Positions 58,120 to 64,000 of a stretch of 64,000 nucleotides of DNA are shown here, piece by piece; within the stretch, counting starts at the first letter, position 1; the number at the start of each line of letters is the position of its first letter. The position numbers were made by a program, and so were the translations under genes. Under the pieces are notes generated by a model. It had not been told where the DNA came from. It ran no database searches and saw nothing but the letters and a program-made list of their open reading frames with translations. Source of the stretch: Burkholderiaceae bacterium (lineage in GTDB: Bacteria > Pseudomonadota > Gammaproteobacteria > Burkholderiales > Burkholderiaceae_C); NCBI GenBank assembly GCA_017848435.1, contig JAFEHU010000081.1, forward strand, positions 43,987-107,986, given 5' to 3'.

Positions 58120-59235
58120 ATGGACTTCGACTTCTCTGACGACCAGGCATCGCTGCGCGACGCGGTGCGCAAGTGGGTGGACAAGGGCTACACCTTCGAG
58201 CGCCGACGCGGCACGGTCAAAGCCGGCGGCTTCTCGCGCGAGGCCTATGGCGAGATTGCCGAACTGGGCCTGTGTGGCCTGTACGTGCCCGAGGCGCACG
58301 ACGGCCTGGGCATGGGCCCGGTCGAAGGCATGGTGGTGATGGAAGAGCTGGGGCGCGGCATCGTTCTGGAGCCGTTTGCGCAAACCTTGATTGCCAGCGC
58401 GGTGCTGGGCGGCTACGCCCCCGCCGCTGTGCAGGCCGCCTGGCTGCCGAAAATCGCCAGCGGCGAAGCGCTGGTGGTGCTGGCCCACACCGAGCGCAAA
58501 GCCCGCTACCGGCTTGACATGTGCGAAGCCAAAGCCACACAGGCCAGCGCTGGATATGCATTGACTGCCAGCAAAAGCGTGGTACCCGCCGGCGATGCGG
58601 CCGACGCCTTCATCGTGCCCGCCAGGATTGGCGACAAGATCGCGCTGTTTCTGGTGGAGCGCACTGCCGCAGGTGTCACCACCCGCGGCTACGGCACGCA
58701 AGACGGTGGCCGCGCCGCCGAACTCACCTGCGCCAACAGCCCCGCCACCCTCCTCACCACCGAGGGCCTGACCGCACTCGAACACGCGGTGGACGTGGGC
58801 ATTGCCGCGCTCTGCGCCGAAGCGGTGGGCGTGATGGACAAAACGCTGGACGTGACGGTGGAGTACCTGAACACCCGCAAGCAGTTTGGCGTGGCCATTG
58901 CCACTTTCCAGGCGCTGCGGCACCGCGTGGCCGACATGAAAATGCAGCTGGAGCTGGCCCGTTCGATGAGCTACTACGCCTCGCTCAAGCTCAACGCGCC
59001 TACTGAGGAACGCCGCCGCGCCTTGGCCCGCGCCAAATACCAGCTCGGCCAGTCGATGCGTTTTGTCGGCCAGCAGGCGGTGCAGCTGCACGGCGGCATC
59101 GGCGTGACCGACGAGTACATCGTCAGCCACTACTTCAAGAAACTCACCCAACTGGAAATGACGCTGGGCGACAGCCTGCACCACCTGGGCGAGGTGTCGG
59201 CCCGCATGCAGGACACGGCCGGCGTGTTCGCCTGA
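58120..59235 (+). CDS. Acyl-CoA dehydrogenase, small-subunit type
   Basis: 371 residues beginning MDFDFSDDQASLRDAVRKWV, with ELGLCGLYVPEAHDGLGMG and C-terminal QAVQLHGGIGVTDEYIVSHYFKKL. The middle FAD-binding signature is degenerate (LVVLAHTERKARY in place of the GSD-type motif), as in non-catalytic partners of heteromeric dehydrogenases. Translationally close to the preceding gene (AAGGAG between). The natural substrate is unknown; a dicarboxylic or branched acyl-CoA is plausible by analogy with PimCD. Confidence 0.87.
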   Translation: MDFDFSDDQASLRDAVRKWVDKGYTFERRRGTVKAGGFSREAYGEIAELGLCGLYVPEAHDGLGMGPVEGMVVMEELGRGIVLEPFAQTLIASAVLGGYAPAAVQAAWLPKIASGEALVVLAHTERKARYRLDMCEAKATQASAGYALTASKSVVPAGDAADAFIVPARIGDKIALFLVERTAAGVTTRGYGTQDGGRAAELTCANSPATLLTTEGLTALEHAVDVGIAALCAEAVGVMDKTLDVTVEYLNTRKQFGVAIATFQALRHRVADMKMQLELARSMSYYASLKLNAPTEERRRALARAKYQLGQSMRFVGQQAVQLHGGIGVTDEYIVSHYFKKLTQLEMTLGDSLHHLGEVSARMQDTAGVFA

Positions 59236-59239
59236 GCGC

Positions 59240-59875
59240 TTATTTCGCGGGCCGGGTCAGCACCAGGCCCAGCTCCAGCGCGGTTTCCACCACCTCGGCC
59301 AGCGGCGGCTGGTAGCCGTCGCGTATCCAGCGCATGGCAATGTGCACCACGCCACCGGTCACGCCGGTCTGCAGCAGGGTGTTGGGGGCGGTGTTGCCGG
59401 GGGCAATCACCTCTGCGGCGGCCGCACCCATCTGGGCCAGCGCTTCGTCAAACGCCGCATCCACCGCCGGGCTGACGCCGCGAATCTCCATCAAAAACAC
59501 ACGCGCCGGCCGCGGCTGGGCCTGCAGCGCCGAGAAATAAGCGCTCAGCATCGCGCGGCCGCGCGCCTTGGTGTCGCCGCCGGCGGCTTCGGCGGCTTCG
59601 GCGATCTGCATGAACAGCTGCGCGTTGACGTGGTGGTAACAGGCCATCAGCAGCGCTTCGCTGCTCTCGAAAGATTCGTAGAAATAGCGTTCGGTCAACC
59701 CCGCCGCCGCGCACACGCCCTTGACGGTGGAGGCCCGGTAACCGCGTTCGCCATAGGTCTCGATGGCCGCGTCAATCAGCGCTGCACGGCGCTGCGCCCG
59801 GCGTTCGTCCGGCGCCAGGCCACGGTAAGGCCGCGCGCCATCGGCGTTGGTTTCAATGACAGAATCGATGCCCAC
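59240..59875 (-). CDS. TetR family transcriptional regulator
   Basis: 211 residues from a GTG at 59875. N-terminal helix-turn-helix: RAALIDAAIETYGERGYRAS, followed by TVKGVCAAAGLTERYFYESF, about residues 30-70; a ligand-binding helical C-terminus. It diverges from the monooxygenase operon, and a perfect inverted repeat lies between, which is the usual arrangement for a local repressor. Its end is four bases from the convergent ACAD gene end. Ligand unknown, perhaps a ketone or CoA ester. Confidence 0.88.
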   Translation of the reverse strand: MGIDSVIETNADGARPYRGLAPDERRAQRRAALIDAAIETYGERGYRASTVKGVCAAAGLTERYFYESFESSEALLMACYHHVNAQLFMQIAEAAEAAGGDTKARGRAMLSAYFSALQAQPRPARVFLMEIRGVSPAVDAAFDEALAQMGAAAAEVIAPGNTAPNTLLQTGVTGGVVHIAMRWIRDGYQPPLAEVVETALELGLVLTRPAK

Positions 59876-59896
59876 GTCGCAATTGTGACATGAAAG

Positions 59897-59917
59897 ATTG
59901 TCAACTTATTTGACAAT
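59897..59917. promoter_or_regulatory. Perfect palindromic operator between the TetR gene and the monooxygenase operon
   Basis: ATTGTCAA, five bases CTTAT, TTGACAAT: an 8-bp perfect dyad, length and position fitting a TetR operator. It includes a TTGACA that could be a -35 box. A CACAAT at 59882-59887 lies six bases before the TetR GTG on the minus strand. Confidence 0.6.
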
Positions 59918-59949
59918 TTGCTTTGTCAGAAACTCAGGAGCCCCCAACC

Positions 59950-61428
59950 ATGGCCCACCCCGCTTCTTCCACCGCCCCTGCGGCCCCGCTGGACGTCCTC
60001 ATCGTCGGTGCCGGTTTGTCCGGCATTGGCGCCGCCCGCCACCTGCAGCAGCGCTGCCCTGGCAAAACCTTTGCGCTGCTGGAAGGCCGCGCGGCGCTGG
60101 GCGGCACCTGGGATCTGTTCCGCTACCCTGGCATCCGCTCCGACTCGGACATGCACACCCTGGGCTACAGCTTCAAGCCCTGGACCGCCGCCAAAGCGAT
60201 TGCCGACGGCCCCTCCATCCTGAACTACATCCGCTCGGCCGCCGAAGAAACCGGCGTCACCCAGCACATCCGCTACCGCCACACGGTCAAGCGCGCGGCG
60301 TGGTCGTCGGCAGACGCTTTGTGGACGGTGGAATGCGAACAGCAGCTGGACGACGGCGTGAAGACCGTGCAGATCCAGGCACGTTTTCTCTACCTGTGCA
60401 GCGGCTACTACAGCTACGCTGAAGGCCACGCCCCCGAATTTGCCGGCCAGGCCGACTTCCAAGGCCAGGTGGTGCACCCGCAGTTCTGGCCCGAAAAGCT
60501 GGACTACGCGAACAAACAGGTGGTGGTGATTGGCAGCGGCGCCACCGCGGTGACGCTGGTACCGTCCATGGCCGACACTGCCGCGCACGTGACCATGCTG
60601 CAGCGCTCCCCCACCTACGTGATCAGCCGCCCGGCCGAAGACGGCTTGGCCCAGCGCCTGCAGCGCCTGCTGCCGGACCGCCTGGCCTACGCACTGACCC
60701 GCTGGAAAAACGTCGGCCTGGGCATGTTCTTTTTCCAGCTCGCACGGCGCCGGCCCAACAAGGTCAAGCAGGTTCTTGTGCACCTGGCCAAAAAACAGGC
60801 GGGTGGCCAGGTGGACGCCGCCCATTTCACGCCCAAATACAAGCCCTGGGACCAGCGCGTGTGTGTGGTGCCCGACGGCGATTTGTTCCGCCAGTTGCGC
60901 GCCGGCAAGGCCAGCGTGGTGACCGACACGGTTGACCATTTCACGCCGACCGGCATCAAGCTCAATTCCGGCAAAGAACTGAAGGCCGACATCGTGGTCA
61001 CCGCCACCGGCCTGAAACTCAACGCACTGGGCGACATTGCCGTCACGGTGGATGGCCGTGCCTGCAACGCCAACCAGACACTGGTGTACCGCGGCATGAT
61101 GCTCAGCGATGTGCCCAACCTGGCGATGGCTTTTGGCTACACCAATGCGTCGTGGACGCTCAAGGCCGACCTCACCGCCGAGCGCGTGTGCCGTCTGCTC
61201 AACCACATGGACGCCCAGGGCCTGCGCACCGCCGTGGCGCGCCCGGGCAACGACGTCGAGCCGCAACCTTTCCTCGACTTCAGCTCCGGCTACGTGCAGC
61301 GGGCCGCCAGCCTGCTGCCCAAGCAGGGCTCGCGCCGCCCCTGGCAGGTGTACCAGAACTACCTGCTGGACATGCTCAGCATCCGCTACAGCCGCATCGC
61401 CGACGGCGTGGTGCAGTTCTCCCGCTGA
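59950..61428 (+). CDS. Flavin-containing Baeyer-Villiger type monooxygenase
   Basis: 492 residues from ATG 59950, with AGGAG nine bases upstream. FAD site VGAGLSGIGAARHL near residue 20, GGTWDLFRYPGIRSDSD, the NADPH site VVVIGSGATAVTLVP near residue 190, and FQGQVVHPQFWP, which matches the Baeyer-Villiger fingerprint FxGxxxHxxxWP. The expected reaction is insertion of oxygen into a ketone to give an ester or lactone. The SDR and hydrolase encoded next could make the ketone and cleave the ester. Substrate unknown. Confidence 0.9.
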   Translation: MAHPASSTAPAAPLDVLIVGAGLSGIGAARHLQQRCPGKTFALLEGRAALGGTWDLFRYPGIRSDSDMHTLGYSFKPWTAAKAIADGPSILNYIRSAAEETGVTQHIRYRHTVKRAAWSSADALWTVECEQQLDDGVKTVQIQARFLYLCSGYYSYAEGHAPEFAGQADFQGQVVHPQFWPEKLDYANKQVVVIGSGATAVTLVPSMADTAAHVTMLQRSPTYVISRPAEDGLAQRLQRLLPDRLAYALTRWKNVGLGMFFFQLARRRPNKVKQVLVHLAKKQAGGQVDAAHFTPKYKPWDQRVCVVPDGDLFRQLRAGKASVVTDTVDHFTPTGIKLNSGKELKADIVVTATGLKLNALGDIAVTVDGRACNANQTLVYRGMMLSDVPNLAMAFGYTNASWTLKADLTAERVCRLLNHMDAQGLRTAVARPGNDVEPQPFLDFSSGYVQRAASLLPKQGSRRPWQVYQNYLLDMLSIRYSRIADGVVQFSR

Positions 61429-61437
61429 AAGAAACCC

Positions 61438-62253
61438 ATGAACCTGCACAATAAAGTGGCCGTGCTCACCGGCGCCGGCAGCGGTATTGGCCGCGCACTG
61501 GCGCTGTTGCTGGCCCAAAAGGGCTGCCACCTCGCGCTGGCCGACATCAACCCCGCCGCGCTGATGGCGACCGCCGCGCTGGTGCAACCGCTGGGCGTGC
61601 GGGTCAGCCAGCATGCACTGGACGTGGCCAGCCGCGACGCCGTGGCCGCCCTGCCCGACGCCGTGCTGGCCGCACATGGCCAGGTCGACCTGCTCATCAA
61701 CAACGCCGGCGTGGCGATGGCGGGCAACTTCGAACAGGTCAGCGAGCGCGATTTCGACTGGTTGATGGACATCAACTTCAACGGCCTGGTGCGCATGACC
61801 CGTGCCTTTTTGCCGCTGCTGCGCCAGCGCAATGCGGCGCGCATCGTGAATCTGTCCAGCCTGTTCGGCCTGATCGCACCGCCCGAGCAGTGCGCCTACT
61901 CGGCCAGCAAGTTTGCGGTGCGCGGTTTCTCCAACGCGCTGCGCCACGAGCTGGCCATGGCCGGCTCGACCGTGGGCGTGACCGTGGTGCACCCCGGTGG
62001 TGTGGCCACCCAGATCGCCAGCAGCGCCCGCATGGCAGACGGCCTGTCGTCGGCGGACGTGGCCAAGCGCCAGGCCCTGAGCAAAAAGCTGCTGCGCATG
62101 CCGCCCGAGAAAGCGGCAGCGATCATTGTGCGCGCCATCGAGCAGGACAAGGCCCGCGTCATCGTTGGCTGGGACGCTTGGTTTGCCGCGCTCATTGAGC
62201 GGCTGATGCCGGTGGGCTACTGGGGCCTGCTGGGCCGGGGGCTGAAGCTGTGA
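61438..62253 (+). CDS. Short-chain dehydrogenase/reductase
   Basis: 271 residues. NAD(P) site LTGAGSGIGRAL at the N-terminus, structural NNAGVAMAG, and catalytic Ser...Tyr-x-x-x-Lys in NLSSLFGLIAPPEQCAYSASKFAV. The aspartate at the end of strand 2 (LALADINPAAL) suggests NAD preference. It starts nine bases after the monooxygenase stop and overlaps the hydrolase start by four bases, so the three form one operon. Likely oxidises an alcohol to the ketone used by the monooxygenase. Confidence 0.92.
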   Translation: MNLHNKVAVLTGAGSGIGRALALLLAQKGCHLALADINPAALMATAALVQPLGVRVSQHALDVASRDAVAALPDAVLAAHGQVDLLINNAGVAMAGNFEQVSERDFDWLMDINFNGLVRMTRAFLPLLRQRNAARIVNLSSLFGLIAPPEQCAYSASKFAVRGFSNALRHELAMAGSTVGVTVVHPGGVATQIASSARMADGLSSADVAKRQALSKKLLRMPPEKAAAIIVRAIEQDKARVIVGWDAWFAALIERLMPVGYWGLLGRGLKL

Positions 62254-63224
62254 ACGCCGCACTGTGGGCCCTGGTCGGCGCGGTCGCGCTCACCGCCGGC
62301 CTGGTGCTGTTTGCCTGGACCACCAACCGCCGCATCGACGCTGGCTTCAAACCCATCGGCCGCTTTGTGGACGTGCCCGGCGCCCGACTGCATGTGGTCG
62401 ACCGTGGCACCGGCCCGGTCGTGCTGATGGTGCACGGCCTGGGCGGCCAACTGCGCCACTTTACCTACGGCATTGAAAAACGGCTGGCGTCGCAGTGCCG
62501 TGTGATCGCGGTCGACCGGCCCGGCTCTGGCCATTCGCTGCGCCATGCCGGCGCCAGCGCCTCGTTGGAGGCCCAGGCCGACGCCCTGGCCGCCTTGTTG
62601 GACAAGCTGGGTGTGGCCCAAGCCACGGTGGTGGGCCACTCGCTGGGTGGCGCCATTTCGCTGATGCTGGCGGCCCGCCACCCACAGCGGGTGAACGCCC
62701 TGGCCCTGGTGGCGCCCTTGACCCACACCCCCGAGGGCCTGCCCACGCCCTTCCGCGGCCTGGACATCGCCTCGCCTTGGTTGCGCAAGGCGGTGGCATG
62801 GACGGCGGCGGTGCCCGCCTTCATCGTCCGCAGCCCGGCCATCATGAAGTTTTTGTTCGCGCCGGAAACCCACCCCAAGGACTTCGCCACCCGCGCCGGC
62901 GGGTTGATGAGCCTCAAGCCCTCGCAGTTCATTGCGGCATCGACCGATCTCGCCGCCATTCCTGACAGCCTGCCGGCGCTGGAAGCCACTTACGCCAGCC
63001 TGAAACTGCCGGTGTCCATGCTCTATGGCAAAGGTGACCTGGTGCTCGACCCACAGCTGCAGGCCACGGCATTTGTCAAGAAAGTGCCCCACACACAGCT
63101 GACGCTGGTCGACGGCGGGCACATGTTGCCGGTGACGCAGGTGGCGCGCACGGCAGCGTTCATTGAAGCAGCCGTCCAGCAAGCCGACCGGGCCACCAAC
63201 GGCTGCGGCAGCATCACACGCTGA
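62250..63224 (+). CDS. Alpha/beta hydrolase with N-terminal membrane anchor
   Basis: 324 residues, start GTG 62250 coupled to the SDR stop (GTGA). An N-terminal hydrophobic helix (about 5-25) precedes the hydrolase domain: oxyanion VHGLGGQLRHF, nucleophile elbow VVGHSLGGAIS, acid in YGKGDLVLDP and histidine in VDGGHMLPVTQ. Esterase or lactonase activity following the Baeyer-Villiger step is the natural reading of the operon. The gene end overlaps the convergent DUF4864 gene by 11 bases. Confidence 0.9.
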   Translation: MNAALWALVGAVALTAGLVLFAWTTNRRIDAGFKPIGRFVDVPGARLHVVDRGTGPVVLMVHGLGGQLRHFTYGIEKRLASQCRVIAVDRPGSGHSLRHAGASASLEAQADALAALLDKLGVAQATVVGHSLGGAISLMLAARHPQRVNALALVAPLTHTPEGLPTPFRGLDIASPWLRKAVAWTAAVPAFIVRSPAIMKFLFAPETHPKDFATRAGGLMSLKPSQFIAASTDLAAIPDSLPALEATYASLKLPVSMLYGKGDLVLDPQLQATAFVKKVPHTQLTLVDGGHMLPVTQVARTAAFIEAAVQQADRATNGCGSITR

Positions 63225-63684
63225 CGGCGGGCACGTCCCATCGCCGGGTCTGCAGTCCTTCGCTCACGCCAATGGTGCAGCCAGTGATGCGCCACAGCTT
63301 GTCGGGCTGGCGCTGCAGACTGTACATGGCCACCCACAACACGCCTTGGGCATCGGCCAATTGCACCCGCTGCAGAATGCCGTTGCCGGCCTGTTCCGGC
63401 TTGAAGAAGGTCACCGTGGCCGGCTGGAACAGCGCGGGGTACCCCAGCCGCGCCATGGTCATGAAACGGTCGGGCGTGCTGAACACCTTGCGGACCTCGG
63501 GGCTGGCATAGGAAAACGCCTTGGCGGCGTCCCCCCGTGCGAACGCGTCGAGCTGTGCCATCACCACGGTCTGTACCGCCTTGGCTTCTGTGGCAGCAAC
63601 GGTTTTTTCTCCTGCCGCATGGCTGCACACCACCACCGTGGCCAGCAGCCACAGCCAGCCCGTTCTGACAAACCGGTTCAACAT
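63214..63684 (-). CDS. DUF4864 family secreted protein
   Basis: 156 residues with a signal peptide (cleavage near CSHAAG, about residue 23) and a small cystatin/NTF2-like fold: VVMAQLDAFARGDAAKAFSYASPEVRKVF and PDKLWRITGCTI. DUF4864 has no known function. A strong ribosome binding site (AAGGAG) precedes ATG 63684. It is not obviously linked to the monooxygenase operon, with which it converges. Confidence 0.82.
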   Translation of the reverse strand: MLNRFVRTGWLWLLATVVVCSHAAGEKTVAATEAKAVQTVVMAQLDAFARGDAAKAFSYASPEVRKVFSTPDRFMTMARLGYPALFQPATVTFFKPEQAGNGILQRVQLADAQGVLWVAMYSLQRQPDKLWRITGCTIGVSEGLQTRRWDVPAVSV

Positions 63685-63799
63685 GGTGGGCTCCTTGGGT
63701 TGAGGCCTTCATGATGCAGGATTTTGGCGCTCTGTGCCTGCAGATGGCCACCCCAAAGCATGCGCTACAGTTTGACATTTTCCAACCCTGCCCCGCCCC

Positions 63800-64000
63800 A
63801 TGCCGCTCGAAACGATTGAAATCAACCCCACCAGCCCAGCCACCGCCAGCGTCATCGTGCTGCACGGCCTGGGCGCCGATGGCAACGACTTCGTGCCGGT
63901 GGCGCACGAGCTGGACCTGCGTGCCGTGGGCGCGTGCGGAAACACAAAGCGAACCGCGCCCACCCGCCCAGTGACCATCAACGGCGGCTATGTGATGCGG
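63800..64000 (+). CDS. Carboxylesterase/phospholipase (alpha/beta hydrolase), truncated by window edge and carrying a micro-inversion
   Basis: 67 visible residues, MPLETIEINPTSPATA, VIVLHGLGADGNDFVP and RPVTINGGYVMR, the hallmarks of the carboxylesterase-2 family (PF02230 type). Between LRAVGA and APTRPV the protein reads CGNTKRT, where the family normally has VRFVFPH. The missing consensus is encoded on the opposite strand of the same 20 bases (63935-63954), flanked by GTGGGCGCG and CGCGCCCAC. The reading frame stays open. The nucleophile serine lies beyond the window. Confidence 0.85.
   Translation, partial: MPLETIEINPTSPATASVIVLHGLGADGNDFVPVAHELDLRAVGACGNTKRTAPTRPVTINGGYVMR
63926..63963. 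repeat. 9-bp inverted repeat bounding an inverted 20-bp segment
   Basis: GTGGGCGCG (63926-63934) and CGCGCCCAC (63955-63963) are perfect complements; the 20-base core between them is inverted relative to the expected gene sequence. Confidence 0.8.

Noticed and set aside
59926..62262. A 778-residue minus-strand frame opposite the monooxygenase and SDR genes.
   Set aside because: Shadow of two genes with clear catalytic motifs; its own product is low-complexity.

Overview
The window is 64 kb of GC-rich bacterial chromosome, densely packed with genes on both strands. Gene content and order point to a betaproteobacterium of the order Burkholderiales, most likely family Comamonadaceae (Rhodoferax/Polaromonas/Hydrogenophaga-like). 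The clues are the cytochrome oxidase cluster with DUF2244, DUF2970, twin-TM and 38-residue small proteins, the ftsK-lolA-rarA order, and a dispersed intergenic repeat of a type I associate with comamonads. This placement is inference; no rRNA gene is present.

Layout. 1-9,100: aa3-type cytochrome c oxidase structural and assembly genes (DUF2244, coxB, ctaD, small protein, ctaG, DUF2970, coxC, then SURF1, SCO-like, ctaA, ctaB), almost all on the minus strand. 9,200-18,800: housekeeping and metabolic genes (BioC-like methyltransferase, comF, trmL, MaoC hydratase, ParA-like ATPase, Kef-type antiporter, TauE/SafE transporter, TRIC-like channel, beta-ketoadipyl-CoA thiolase, small DUFs, cytochrome c4). 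18,900-21,800: a MoxR ATPase/VWA-protein cluster. 21,900-25,400: a cytochrome P460-like lipoprotein, tRNA-Arg(CCT) and a two-component system with a 7TM sensor kinase. 25,900-42,650: two giant paralogous RTX-type proteins (3148 and 2325 residues) in tandem on the minus strand; the second carries a subtilisin-like protease with a P-domain. 42,850-46,400: branched-chain amino acid ABC transporter livHMGF without its binding protein. 46,400-56,800: rarA, lolA, ftsK, a Crp/Fnr regulator, trxB, rpmB-rpmG, a fatty acid desaturase, rsmB, DUF1653 and purN. 56,900-64,000: an acyl-CoA dehydrogenase pair, a TetR regulator divergent from a Baeyer-Villiger monooxygenase/SDR/hydrolase operon, DUF4864, and a truncated carboxylesterase.

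Most notable observations. (1) The carboxylesterase at the right edge contains a 20-bp micro-inversion between 9-bp inverted repeats; turning it around restores the family consensus exactly and in frame. (2) The giant RTX protein at 25,896-35,342 contains three copies of a C-terminal-type domain, two of them internal, plus repeated linker modules, as if grown by end-to-end fusion of RTX proteins. (3) The two giant genes share a 20-bp direct-repeat motif at the same place upstream, which suggests joint control. (4) Several genes have a -10-like hexamer exactly six bases before the start codon, suggesting leaderless mRNAs. (5) One dispersed repeat forms the 3' ends of two convergent genes.

Many promoter and operator calls are pattern-based and low confidence. 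No insertion sequence, integrase, CRISPR array, rRNA or replication origin was seen.
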